Positions 8,476-16,229 of a DNA stretch of 57,464 nucleotides are shown here, piece by piece. The translations under genes were made by a program, and so were the position numbers. The notes beneath the pieces are model-generated. The model searched no databases and was not told where the DNA came from. It worked only from the letters and a program-made list of their open reading frames with translations. Source of the stretch: Actinomycetota bacterium (GTDB lineage: Bacteria > Actinomycetota > Actinomycetes > Mycobacteriales > JACQDL01); NCBI GenBank assembly GCA_016201065.1, contig JACQDL010000007.1, positions 1-57,464 of the forward strand, read 5' to 3'. Numbering within the stretch: position 1 is the stretch's first letter; each line of letters starts with the position of its first letter.

Positions 8476-9569
8476 GTGCGGGGGTTGATGTCCCGGTCGT
8501 TGTCCCGCTGTTCGTCCGGCCCGGTGGTTCCGGTGTCCGTCTGGTCGGCTGGCTGGTCCCCGGGTTCGGGGAGTTCACCGTTGCAGTAGGCGTTCTCATA
8601 CTCTATCGGTGAGCGGTAGCCCAGACTTGAGTGCAATCTCCGAGAATTGTACCAAGCAACCCACGAACTGGTCGCGTACTCGATTTCCCTGACGTCCACC
8701 CAGGATTCCTGCCGCCAAATGCATTCGGTCTTGTAGAGTCCGTTGAGGGATTCCGCCATAACATTATCGTAGGAATCGCCAACGGTGCCTATCGACGCGA
8801 CCGCCTCGAAATCGGTCAGGACGTTGCGGTACCGGATCGCGGTGTACTCACTACCCGCGTCAGAGTGGTGGACCAGGTCTTTCACGTCCTGCCCGGCGGC
8901 CCCCCGGGTGTACAACGCCATCTCCAGAGCGGCCAACGGCAACTCGGTGAGGTGGTGATCGGCGACCGCCCAACCGACGATCCGACGGGAGAACACATCC
9001 AGCACGAACGCCGCGAAGGCCCTCCCGGCGGTGGTATCCAGGTAGGTGAAGTCCACGACCCACAACCGGTTCGGGGCGGCCGCGGTAAAGTTACGACCCA
9101 CCAGGTCCGGGGCACGCTCGTGGGACGGGTCACTACGGGTGGTGCGGTAGAAGGACTCCCCACGGCGGGCCCCGACCAGGCCCAGGGAGCGCATCAGCCG
9201 CTCGATCGTGCACCGGGCCACCGGTCCGCCGTCGACCGTGATCCCCCTCTTGCGCATCAACTGCCACATCTTGCGGGCCCCAGCCACCTCCCGGCCACCA
9301 TCGGGGTCACGCCAGATCTCCTCCAGCACCACGCCGATCTTTTCGTCCCGCTGCTCGCGGGCACTGGGCGGCCGCGACCTGGCCGCGTAGTAGGTACTCG
9401 GGGCGATCTTGCACACGAACTGGCTCAGCACGCGGCAGACCGGCTCGACCCCGAACCGTTCCTTGACCGAATCGATGAACGCCACCAGCACCTGCGTGGA
9501 CAGGTGGGTGCCCAGTGGGGTCACCACCAGCCCGATCAGCCCACCACCACCAGCATCCGCACTCTCCAC
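8457..9569 (-). CDS. IS3-family transposase orfB (catalytic subunit)
   Basis: This is the DDE integrase-core part of the IS3 transposase. An N-terminal HTH_21-like region is followed by the catalytic Asp in NRLWVVDFTYLDT, the second Asp in HHSDAGSEYT, and the Glu in MAESLNGLYKTE, so the catalytic triad is complete. The product ends with a hydrophilic tail after the usual SLGYRSPIEYE motif. The GTG at 9569 is the first in-frame start codon noted, but the frame stays open upstream through the end of orfA. It is -1 relative to orfA, so the working enzyme is probably an OrfAB fusion made by -1 frameshifting. The TTTCTTC run near the end of orfA is a possible slip site. Confidence 0.9.
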   Translation of the reverse strand: MESADAGGGGLIGLVVTPLGTHLSTQVLVAFIDSVKERFGVEPVCRVLSQFVCKIAPSTYYAARSRPPSAREQRDEKIGVVLEEIWRDPDGGREVAGARKMWQLMRKRGITVDGGPVARCTIERLMRSLGLVGARRGESFYRTTRSDPSHERAPDLVGRNFTAAAPNRLWVVDFTYLDTTAGRAFAAFVLDVFSRRIVGWAVADHHLTELPLAALEMALYTRGAAGQDVKDLVHHSDAGSEYTAIRYRNVLTDFEAVASIGTVGDSYDNVMAESLNGLYKTECIWRQESWVDVREIEYATSSWVAWYNSRRLHSSLGYRSPIEYENAYCNGELPEPGDQPADQTDTGTTGPDEQRDNDRDINPRTYEHAG

Positions 9570-9613
9570 CGAGGAACCAGTGGAGGAACCCGACGGTGAA
9601 TCCGGTTCCTCAG

Positions 9614-9940
9614 CTACCAGGGAAGTCGCGGGTCGAGCTCCCGCGCGAAGAAACTTGACGCCGCCAGCAGGATCTCGTTCGCCCGCCTGAGCTTACGGAC
9701 CTCCCGCTCCAACTCCCGCGCCCGGGCCGCGTCCGCGACCGGAACACCCGGCCGGCGACCCCCATCGATATCAGCCTGCTTGCACCAGCCCCGCAACGTG
9801 TCCGGGCTGATCCCCACCCTGGGCCCGATCCGCTTCGCCGCAGCGTTGAGCGACAACCCAGACTCTTCCCCACGCGCCTCCGTCACCAGACGGATCGCCC
9901 TGTCCCGCAACTCCGCGGGATACTTCCTCGGTGCTGGCAT
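9614..9940 (-). CDS. IS3-family transposase orfA (HTH subunit)
   Basis: This is a 108-residue transposase of the HTH_Tnp_1 type, starting MPAPRKYPAELRDRAIRLV. It has a helix-turn-helix (LNAAAKRIGPRVGISPDTLRGW) and a C-terminal leucine-zipper-like helix (ELEREVRKLRRANEILLAA). It recognises the terminal repeats and dimerises. It lies just inside the right end of the element, and orfB follows in the -1 frame. The stop is a TAG at the 9614 end. The length and motifs are normal for the family. Confidence 0.9.
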   Translation of the reverse strand: MPAPRKYPAELRDRAIRLVTEARGEESGLSLNAAAKRIGPRVGISPDTLRGWCKQADIDGGRRPGVPVADAARARELEREVRKLRRANEILLAASSFFARELDPRLPW

Positions 9941-9989
9941 GACTGATCCTTCGGCTGATCAGAGCCTCCACTTTAGGAAGGGCGCATCA

Positions 9990-10327
9990 ACACCACCTGC
10001 GGGCAACGCCTGAAAGAACTCACCCACGACATCGACCAACTCAAGATCCGTCAGGACGAACTGACCGACACCCTCAACCAGACCCCCACCGCGCCACCAG
10101 CCAGCACCATCGACCGCATCCGGGTCACCCTCGACCGGATCATCACCGACGGCACACCCGCCGAACGCAAAGCCGTCATCGAGGCACTCATCGCCGAGAT
10201 CCGCATCGAAGAGGAAGGAATCATCCCCGTGTTCCAGCCCCTTGATGTGCGGGACAACTGTACAGGCTGGCCCGCCTCCCACCGTACCCGGCCGGCCGGC
10301 GCGATCGCGCCGTGGCCGGCCGGGTGA
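9990..10327 (+). pseudogene. C-terminal remnant of the serine recombinase
   Basis: From 9998 the frame reads CGQRLKELTHDIDQLKIRQ and continues as a coiled coil, then a VIEALIAEIRIEEEGIIPVF motif typical of the end of large serine recombinases, with a TGA at 10325-10327. It is the missing tail of the gene that starts at 7141. When the IS and one ACA copy are removed on paper, this frame is one base out of register with the upstream part, so a further small indel is likely or the insertion was not a clean 3 bp duplication. The tail has no start of its own. Confidence 0.8.
10292..10319. repeat. GC palindrome at the element/chromosome junction
   Basis: GGCGCGATCGCGCC (10298-10311) is a perfect 14 bp palindrome flanked by CCGGCC and GGCCGG. 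It lies at the end of the recombinase tail and just downstream of the minus-strand MauE-DsbA gene (stop at 10338). It could be that operon's terminator or part of an attachment site. Confidence 0.4.
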
Positions 10328-10337
10328 CCGTCGCCGG

Positions 10338-11633
10338 CTACTTCGGTGCCGAGGCCGCCGCGTTGACCGCGTCCACGATGTTCTGTACCGACTGCCAGTC
10401 GATGTCCTGGTTGCCGATCCGCACCGTCGGGGTGCCCTGGAAGCCCGGGATCTGGGCGGCGGCGGCATTCTGCTGGTCCGGCCAGGAGGCGTGGGTGCGG
10501 TCCCGGACGCAGCCGCCGAACGTGTCGGCGGGGGCACCGGACTGGACGCCGTACTTGGTCAGCTCGTCATCGGACAGGCCGGGGGAGTGTTCCTTCGGCT
10601 GGTTCGCATACAGCAGGGAGTGGAACTGGACGAACGGCGCTCCGAGGTCGGCCGAGCAGGCCGCCGCGTTGGCCGCCCGGGTGGAGTACCGGGTGTTGTT
10701 CGACAGCGGATCGAGGAAGTTGAGCATGTGGTAGCGCAGCGTCGCCCTGTGATCGCGGGCGAGCTGGAGGAGGGTCGCCCCCGAGGTCTCCTCGAAGTGC
10801 CCGCAGATCGGGCACATGAAGTCCTCATAGACGTCCACGGCGACCGGCGCGTCGGGGTAGCCGACGACGATCCCGTCCGTCCCCGCGGCGCTCACCGGGC
10901 CGGTGTAGTTCACGGTGCCCACTGCCGGCCCGGGCGCGTCCCGCTTGGCCTGGACCGCCCCGCCCACCGCGGCAACGCCGACCAGCGCGACGGCCGCCAC
11001 CACGGCCACCAGCCGGGTCCGCCGCCGTAGGTCGGCCCGCTGCCGCTCCAGCACGGCGAGCGCCCGCTCCCGGGCCTCCTGGGTGCGCCGCGACGCCAGG
11101 TCGACCCGGGTGGCGACGACGCTCGCGCGGACCGCGTCGTCGGCGGCGTACCGGCTGCGCGGAAACCCGATCAGGAACGCCGCGGCGACCAGCAAACCCG
11201 CGTCCCGCAGCAGCTCCACCGTGTACGTCGTCTGCCCCGGCTGGACCGCGCCGCCGCCACCGAAGCAGCCGCAGTCGATGGACAGGCCACGCGCCGCCGC
11301 TGAGGCGACCCCGATGATGAACGCCGTGAGCAGCAGAGCCGAGGCAGCCGCCGCGAACCGGGTCGCCAGTCCGGCCAACAGCAGCAGCCCCACACCGATC
11401 TCGCCGATCGGCAGTGCGTAGGCGACCACGTGCGCCAGCCCGTCCGGGAGCAGCTGGTAGGCCTTGACCGCGACGACGAACTGGCCCGGATCGCGGGCCT
11501 TGTCGATGCCGGCGTAGAGCCAGACCGAGGCAAGCAGCACCCTGGCCGCCGTGCCGAGCCAGGGCTGGAGCCGTGCCCAGCCGCCGGCCGACTTCGACGC
11601 CTGGTCCGGCCTCGCCGTTTGGGCGGAACGCAC
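10338..11633 (-). CDS. MauE/DoxX membrane domain fused to a DsbA-like thioredoxin domain
   Basis: Residues about 25-160 form a four-helix MauE/DoxX-type membrane domain with the paired-cysteine motif CGCFGG (121-126). A basic amphipathic stretch and a further transmembrane helix (about 207-228) follow. The C-terminal part is an exported DsbA-like thioredoxin fold with the active site CPIC (274-277) in EDFMCPICGHF and a cis-Pro region GTPTVRIG. It probably transfers electrons across the membrane for oxidative folding or reduction of extracytoplasmic thiols; the direction is not evident from sequence. It lies 4 bases downstream of the SCO1 gene in the same direction, suggesting a small copper/thiol operon. 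Confidence 0.85.
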   Translation of the reverse strand: MRSAQTARPDQASKSAGGWARLQPWLGTAARVLLASVWLYAGIDKARDPGQFVVAVKAYQLLPDGLAHVVAYALPIGEIGVGLLLLAGLATRFAAAASALLLTAFIIGVASAAARGLSIDCGCFGGGGAVQPGQTTYTVELLRDAGLLVAAAFLIGFPRSRYAADDAVRASVVATRVDLASRRTQEARERALAVLERQRADLRRRTRLVAVVAAVALVGVAAVGGAVQAKRDAPGPAVGTVNYTGPVSAAGTDGIVVGYPDAPVAVDVYEDFMCPICGHFEETSGATLLQLARDHRATLRYHMLNFLDPLSNNTRYSTRAANAAACSADLGAPFVQFHSLLYANQPKEHSPGLSDDELTKYGVQSGAPADTFGGCVRDRTHASWPDQQNAAAAQIPGFQGTPTVRIGNQDIDWQSVQNIVDAVNAAASAPK

Positions 11634-11637
11634 TGAA

Positions 11638-12300
11638 CTACCCCTTCGCGATCAACGGGATGTCGTGGGCGATATCCCTCGGGCTGGCGCCCTGCAAGTA
11701 GAACACTCGGGACACATCGTCCGGACCGTACAGCAGGAGCTGGGCCGAGTGCGTCTGCCCGTCGTCCTCGGCCAGCGGCACTCCGGCCGCGCGCTGGGCG
11801 CCGTCGATCTCGGCCTGGCCGCCGGTCAGACCGACGAACTTGGTGTGCAGATCCGGATCGAAGTGGGCCAGCCAGGCCCCGATCGCCTTCGGGGTGTCCC
11901 GTTTCGGGTCCGTGGTCACGAACACGACCTGGACCGTGTCCCGGAGCGGTCCGGGGAGGCTACGCAGCGCGGTCGCCAGATCGGCCATCGTGGTCGGGCA
12001 CACGTCCGGGCAATGGGTGTAGCCGAAGTACAGGAACGTCACCGTCCCGGCGGTGCGGGCGCCGAAGTCGTACCGCTGGCCCTGCTGGTCGGTGAGGACG
12101 AAGTGCGGCCGCGGGTGCGGATGCGGGTACATCGCCCCCCGGAACTCGCTGGTCGGGGTCGGACTCACCGATGCCACGGCACCGGACCGGGCGGCGTTCC
12201 CGCAGCTGGCCAGGGCCAGCAGGGCGGCAACCCCCAGTGCGACAGCCACCGCCGGTACCGGTGCCCGCCTGCGCGCCGGCGAGGTGCGGAACGGTCTCAT
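11638..12300 (-). CDS. SCO1/SenC/PrrC family lipoprotein (copper chaperone)
   Basis: This is a 220-residue lipoprotein. A signal peptide ends in the lipobox LASC (Cys33), followed by a short linker and a thioredoxin-like SCO domain with the copper-binding CPDVC motif (Cys97, Cys101) and the conserved distal His184 in DGQTHSAQ. SCO proteins deliver copper to, or reduce, the CuA site of cytochrome c oxidase. The neighbours (a MauE-DsbA fusion downstream and a CopD-like fragment upstream) fit a copper-handling cluster. All metal ligands are present, so it should be functional. Confidence 0.9.
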   Translation of the reverse strand: MRPFRTSPARRRAPVPAVAVALGVAALLALASCGNAARSGAVASVSPTPTSEFRGAMYPHPHPRPHFVLTDQQGQRYDFGARTAGTVTFLYFGYTHCPDVCPTTMADLATALRSLPGPLRDTVQVVFVTTDPKRDTPKAIGAWLAHFDPDLHTKFVGLTGGQAEIDGAQRAAGVPLAEDDGQTHSAQLLLYGPDDVSRVFYLQGASPRDIAHDIPLIAKG

Positions 12301-12391
12301 CGTTGTCCTCCTCGGAAGTGGCTTCGTCCGGGCCCGACTGCATTGTCACGCCCGTACCTGAGCCGCCTGCCGCCGCCCCTGGTCCGCCGGC

Positions 12392-12979
12392 TCACCGCAG
12401 CGTCACCGAGGCGTGCACGGTGTAGGCATCGAACTCCGACAGCCGGACGGTGACGATGAGATGCCACGCCCCGGCCACCGGGAGCGCCACCCGAACCGCC
12501 TGGTAGTCGCCGGGGCCGAGGCGGCTGAGGGTGACCGGCAGCCGGTCGTACCGGCTGCCCGGCAGCTCGGCGAAGGCGGTCACCGATCGGGTGTCGACCG
12601 GCTCACCGTGCGGGGCGAGCACGCTGAACCGGACCGTGTTCGCGCCGGGTCGCGCCGGCGTGACCGCCACCCGGAGCTGGTTCCCGCCGGATAGCGCGAT
12701 GGTGCTGTCCGCGGCGCGGATCACCGTCGACCGGGCTGGCGCGGCGTTGACGAGCACCGCGGTGACACCGAGCACGGTCGCCGCCACCACCAGCTCGGTC
12801 AGCACCGACCGGCGCAGCATGGTCAGCACGGGGGTCGAGGCCACCGCGGACCGCTCGCCGGTCACCCGGAGCCGGTGGACCCAGGTGCGGCTGGAGTTGC
12901 CGAGCAGCAGCGCCGGCACCGTCAGGTCGCGGTCGGGAAGTGGTAGCTCGCCGGCTCCGGTCCCGCCCGGTGCGGCCAC
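12392..12979 (-). pseudogene. C-terminal remnant of a CopD-type copper transport protein
   Basis: From about residue 21 (base 12919) the translation resembles the end of actinobacterial CopC-CopD fusion proteins: LLLGNSSRTWVHRLR, a helix after MLRRSVLTELVVAATVLGVTAVLV, NAAPARST, and a beta-sandwich tail. The long upstream part (CopC domain and most CopD helices) is absent. Similarity begins at the stop codon of mmsA (12922), and the first 20 residues are antisense-like or out-of-frame mmsA DNA. A deletion or rearrangement has therefore placed mmsA against the 3' end of this gene. Starts at 12979 or 12820 could still give a short membrane protein. Confidence 0.6.
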
Positions 12980-14418
12980 CGGCTGGTGACCACCTTTGCG
13001 CGGGTGTAGAAGGACACCCCCTCCGGGCCGTGGATGTGCCGGTCGCCGTACAGGGAGTCCTTCCAGCCACCGAAGGAGTAGTACGCCATCGGCACCGGGA
13101 TCGGGACGTTGATCCCGATCATCCCGACGGTGACCTCCCGCTGGAACTGCCGCGCCGCCGCGGCGCTGGAGGTGAACACCGCCGTGCCGTTGCCGTACGG
13201 GCTGGCGTTGATCAGGCCGATCGCCTCCCGGAGTGTCGCGACCCGCAGCACGACCAGAACCGGCCCGAAGATCTCATCGGTGTAGAGCTCCATCTCGGGC
13301 GTGACCCCGTCCAGCAGGCACGGCCCCACGAAGAACCCATCCTCATGGCCGGGCACCGTCAGGTCGCGGCCGTCGACGATGAGCGCGGCGCCCGCCGCCA
13401 CCCCGCGGTCGACGTACCCGATGATGCGGTCGCGGGCGTGCGCGGTCACCACCGGCCCCATCTCGGTGTCGGCGTCCCGGCCCGGCCCGACCCGGATCGA
13501 GGCCGCGCGCTCCTTCAACGCCGCCACCAGCGGGTCGGCGGCGGAGTCGACCGCGACCACCGCCGAGATCGCCATGCACCGCTCACCCGCCGAGCCGTAC
13601 GCCGCGGCGATGAGCTGCCCGGCGGTGAAGTCGAGGTCGGCGTCCGGGAGCACCACGGCGTGGTTCTTCGCCCCGCCCAGCGCCTGGACCCTCTTGCCGG
13701 CCGCCGAGGCCCGCCGGTGGACGTAGGACGCGATCGGGGTGGAGCCGACGAACGAGACGGCCGCGATGTCCGGGTGGTCCAGGATCGCGTCGACGGCGAC
13801 ACGATCCCCGTGCAGCACCGTGAACACGCCCGCCGGGAGGCCCGCCTCCGCCCACATCTGCGCGACCAGCATCGACGCCGACGGGTCGCGCTCGCTCGGC
13901 TTGAGCACGAAGGCGTTCCCGCAGGCGATGGCGACCGGGTGCATCCACGCCGGCACCATGACCGGGAAGTTGAACGGCGTGATGCCGGCGACCACACCGA
14001 GCGGTTGCCGGAACGAGTGGGTGTCGACCCCGGCCGAGATCTGGTCGGAGAAGTCGCCCTTGAGCAGGTGCGGGATGCCGCAGGCGAACTCCACCACCTC
14101 CAGGCCGCGCACGACCTCGCCCCGGGCGTCGGAGACCGCCTTGCCGTGCTCGTCGCTGATCACGGCTGCGAGCTCGTCGATCCGTCCGTTCATGATCTCC
14201 CGGAACGCGAAGAGGACCCGGGTCCGCGCGGTCAGCGAGGCGGTGCGCCAGGCGCTGAACGCGTCGACCGCCGACCGCACGGCGAGATCGGTGTCCGCCT
14301 GGTCGGCCAGCACGACCTCGGCCTGCTGGTGGCCGCTCGCCGGGTTCCACACCGCCCCGCGCCGATCACCGGAGCCGGTGGTCGGCCGGCCCGCGATCCA
14401 GTGCTCGATGGTGCGCAT
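12922..14418 (-). CDS. mmsA: CoA-acylating methylmalonate-semialdehyde dehydrogenase
   Basis: This is a 498-residue ALDH-superfamily enzyme of the MmsA type. It oxidises methylmalonate semialdehyde (valine and inositol catabolism) to propionyl-CoA with NAD+ and CoA. Visible features are the N-terminal MRTIEHWIAGR, the substrate/cofactor region GITPFNFPVMVPAWM, the catalytic Cys near residue 281 in GERCMAIS, and the C-terminal GPEGVSFYTRAKVVTSRW that distinguishes MmsA from other ALDHs. The length is normal and the start at 14418 fits the family; upstream open sequence is not conserved. A strong terminator hairpin separates it from the upstream nitronate monooxygenase, so it probably has its own promoter. 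Confidence 0.92.
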   Translation of the reverse strand: MRTIEHWIAGRPTTGSGDRRGAVWNPASGHQQAEVVLADQADTDLAVRSAVDAFSAWRTASLTARTRVLFAFREIMNGRIDELAAVISDEHGKAVSDARGEVVRGLEVVEFACGIPHLLKGDFSDQISAGVDTHSFRQPLGVVAGITPFNFPVMVPAWMHPVAIACGNAFVLKPSERDPSASMLVAQMWAEAGLPAGVFTVLHGDRVAVDAILDHPDIAAVSFVGSTPIASYVHRRASAAGKRVQALGGAKNHAVVLPDADLDFTAGQLIAAAYGSAGERCMAISAVVAVDSAADPLVAALKERAASIRVGPGRDADTEMGPVVTAHARDRIIGYVDRGVAAGAALIVDGRDLTVPGHEDGFFVGPCLLDGVTPEMELYTDEIFGPVLVVLRVATLREAIGLINASPYGNGTAVFTSSAAAARQFQREVTVGMIGINVPIPVPMAYYSFGGWKDSLYGDRHIHGPEGVSFYTRAKVVTSRWPHRAGPEPASYHFPTAT

Positions 14419-14476
14419 GGGCTGTCTCCGTCTCGACCGGGCAACGGCGCGGAGGTTCGTCGGTGCGGACCGATAC

Positions 14477-14514
14477 CGAGGGCCCCGCGACCTCGTGCGG
14501 TCGCGGGGCCCTCG
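14477..14514 (-). terminator. 16 bp perfect hairpin after the nitronate monooxygenase gene
   Basis: CGAGGGCCCCGCGACC (14477-14492) pairs perfectly with 14499-14514 around a 6-base loop. It lies between the end of the minus-strand oxygenase gene and the start of mmsA, as expected for an intrinsic terminator. A T-rich base run follows on the plus strand only. Confidence 0.75.
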
Positions 14515-14600
14515 TTCTGACGAGTCCGGATACGGCGGCGCCGTCGTCCACAGCCTACTTCCTTGGTGCAGTTGTGGGCAGCCTGATCCGGAGCTCCCGG

Positions 14601-16055
14601 TCAGCCGGTTTCGGCGGTGGGTTCGGGTGCCAGGACGGCGGACAGCAGCCACTCGACCGCGTCGTCGGCACCCCACCCGTCCGGGAAGACCTTGAGCAGG
14701 TGCCGCGCACCGTCCAGGTCGGCGCCGAGGGTCACCACCCGCTGCTCGACGTAGCCGTCCCGGCGGCTCTGGGCCAGCCCGACGTTGGCGGTCAGCCCGT
14801 TGCACAGGCACATCCGCCCGGTGGTCTCCTCCGGCTTGCCGCCCTTGCGGACGTAGACCTGTTCGGGTTCGGCCGCGCACCGGTATCCGAGCGCACCGTT
14901 GCTGCGCTGGTACGGCGTCCGCAGGTATCCCAGGTCACAGATCCGCGACCGGCGCCCGAGCGTCTCGCCGTCGGCCAGCGTGTCGGTGAGCTGCACGACC
15001 TTGAACGGGAAGCCGGTCGGCGAGGCGAGCGGGTCGGTCCGCACCTGCAGCGAGCCGTCCGCGAGCTGCCGCAGCAGCTCGTCGCGCAGGTCTTCGGTGA
15101 ACCCGGAGTCGCGGCACAGCGCGAAGACGGTGCCGACCTGCACGCCGGCGGCGCCGGTCGCCAGGGCGGCCTGCACCTGGTCCGGGGTGCCGTAGGTGCC
15201 GGCCAGCCAGAACGGCAACCCGATCTCCGCCATCGCCGCGAGGCTGACCTCGTCGCGGACCCCGTAGATCGGCTCGCCGTCCTCGTTGAGTGCCACCCGG
15301 CCCCGCGGCGGTGCGTTGTGGCCACCCGCCCGGTGCCCCTCGATGACGAACCCGTCCGGCCGGGTCGCCTCGTCCCGGGCGAGGTAGCCGCCGAGCACAT
15401 GCGCGGAGATGATCGCCAGGAACTGCGGCCGGGGGAGTTCCGGTAGTCGGGTGCCGAGCAGGTCAACCGGGTCGAGGTGCACCGCGAACTCGTCCTGGGT
15501 TCCCGGCACGTCGACGCGGAGCCGGGCTGGCTCGTGCCGGGCGAGCAGCGTGAGCAGGCCCGGTACCTCGCGCGGTATGCCGGCGCCGACGAGCACGTAG
15601 TCGACCCCGGCGAGCACCGCGCCATACGCCGCGGAGGCCGTGGCCATCTGGACCTTTTCCAGGAAGTTGATGCCGACCAACCCGTCGTGTCCCTCCTTCG
15701 CCAGCCACACCTCGACGAAGTTGCCGACCACCGCCAACTCCTGGGAGGCCCGGCTCTGCGGTACGGCGAGCCGGGGGATCGGCGAGTACGGCGTGCCGTC
15801 GGGCCGGCCGTCCGGGAGGAAGTACCGGGACAGCACCCGCTCGGCCATCTCGGGCACCGGGAAGTGGGCCAGCGCGCGGCGCAGGTGGCCGCCGGCGTCG
15901 CCGTCCTGCAGGCGCCGGGCGACCACGACGTCCAGCGCGGTGCCGGAGACGACGCCGAGCTGACCGGTCCTGGCCACGGCCGAGGCCAGCCGCCAGGACG
16001 ACACGGCAACGCCCATGCCGCCCTGGATGATCACTGGTTGGTTGGCGGTCCGCAT
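14601..16055 (-). CDS. Nitronate monooxygenase (2-nitropropane dioxygenase) family protein
   Basis: This is a 484-residue FMN-dependent TIM-barrel enzyme of the nitronate monooxygenase/PfaD-like superfamily. It has the N-terminal IIQGGMGVAVSSWRLASAVA, a central FVIEGHRAGGHNAPPRG with a candidate catalytic His, and the FMN phosphate-binding GAAGVQVGTVFALC. It is longer than ordinary NMOs (about 350 aa) and has a cysteine-containing C-terminal part (CAAEPEQ and CLCNG). That resembles the long actinobacterial subgroup, whose substrate I cannot name. A 33-base near-perfect palindrome begins 17 bases upstream of the ATG and probably controls it. A strong terminator follows it. Confidence 0.82.
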   Translation of the reverse strand: MRTANQPVIIQGGMGVAVSSWRLASAVARTGQLGVVSGTALDVVVARRLQDGDAGGHLRRALAHFPVPEMAERVLSRYFLPDGRPDGTPYSPIPRLAVPQSRASQELAVVGNFVEVWLAKEGHDGLVGINFLEKVQMATASAAYGAVLAGVDYVLVGAGIPREVPGLLTLLARHEPARLRVDVPGTQDEFAVHLDPVDLLGTRLPELPRPQFLAIISAHVLGGYLARDEATRPDGFVIEGHRAGGHNAPPRGRVALNEDGEPIYGVRDEVSLAAMAEIGLPFWLAGTYGTPDQVQAALATGAAGVQVGTVFALCRDSGFTEDLRDELLRQLADGSLQVRTDPLASPTGFPFKVVQLTDTLADGETLGRRSRICDLGYLRTPYQRSNGALGYRCAAEPEQVYVRKGGKPEETTGRMCLCNGLTANVGLAQSRRDGYVEQRVVTLGADLDGARHLLKVFPDGWGADDAVEWLLSAVLAPEPTAETG

Positions 16056-16071
16056 CGGTGACCCCTCGATC

Positions 16072-16104
16072 AGTTACGGCTGCGTAGGTTACGCAACCGT
16101 AACT
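16072..16104. promoter_or_regulatory. Large palindromic operator upstream of the nitronate monooxygenase gene
   Basis: AGTTACGGCTGCGTA (16072-16086) and TACGCAACCGTAACT (16090-16104) are inverted repeats with a single mismatch and a 3-base spacer. The arms contain repeated GTTACG/CGTAAC half-sites. The site lies between the divergent oxygenase gene (start 16055) and the histidine-rich membrane protein gene (start 16230), so it could control both. It resembles a TetR- or MarR-type operator; the regulator is not identified. Confidence 0.7.
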
Positions 16105-16229
16105 TATCTCAGGGTGCCGTGTCGCCGGAAGCCGGAATCCGCACGTGTCGAGAAGATCTGCCGCCGGACAAGCCGGAAACTGGAGGCGCGGCCGACCGAG
16201 CCGGCGGCCCTGTTCCCGAGCGGAGGACG

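Larger units (their letters stand above)
8427..9989 (-). mobile_element. IS3-family insertion sequence, 1563 bp
   Basis: The element carries the two frames typical of IS3: orfA with an HTH and orfB with an rve integrase core. Its ends align as imperfect inverted repeats, beginning TGAGGC at 8427 and, on the other strand, TGATGC at 9989. Both contain GTGGAGGCT at the same distance (18 bases) inside. The element is flanked by ACA at 8424-8426 and 9990-9992, the 3 bp duplication usual for IS3. Both frames look intact, so it may be active. It sits inside the serine recombinase gene. Confidence 0.9.
1..10327. mobile_element. Decaying actinobacterial integrative element (right part)
   Basis: This block holds genes typical of integrated actinobacterial elements: a type I modification gene, a sigma-like HTH gene, a replication-relaxation gene, small ORFs and a large serine recombinase at the right edge. 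Conserved chromosomal genes begin right after the recombinase tail at 10338. The recombinase sits where integrases of such elements normally sit, next to the attachment junction. No left boundary is visible, so the element probably continues beyond base 1. Three genes in it are broken (transposase, hsdS, recombinase), so it is probably immobile. The extent is inferred from gene content; I did not identify paired att sites. Confidence 0.55.

Noticed and set aside
12940-14520. Long plus-strand open frame opposite mmsA
   Set aside because: It is antisense to a complete conserved enzyme, is Arg/Pro/Gly-rich and has no family pattern; high GC leaves antisense frames open.
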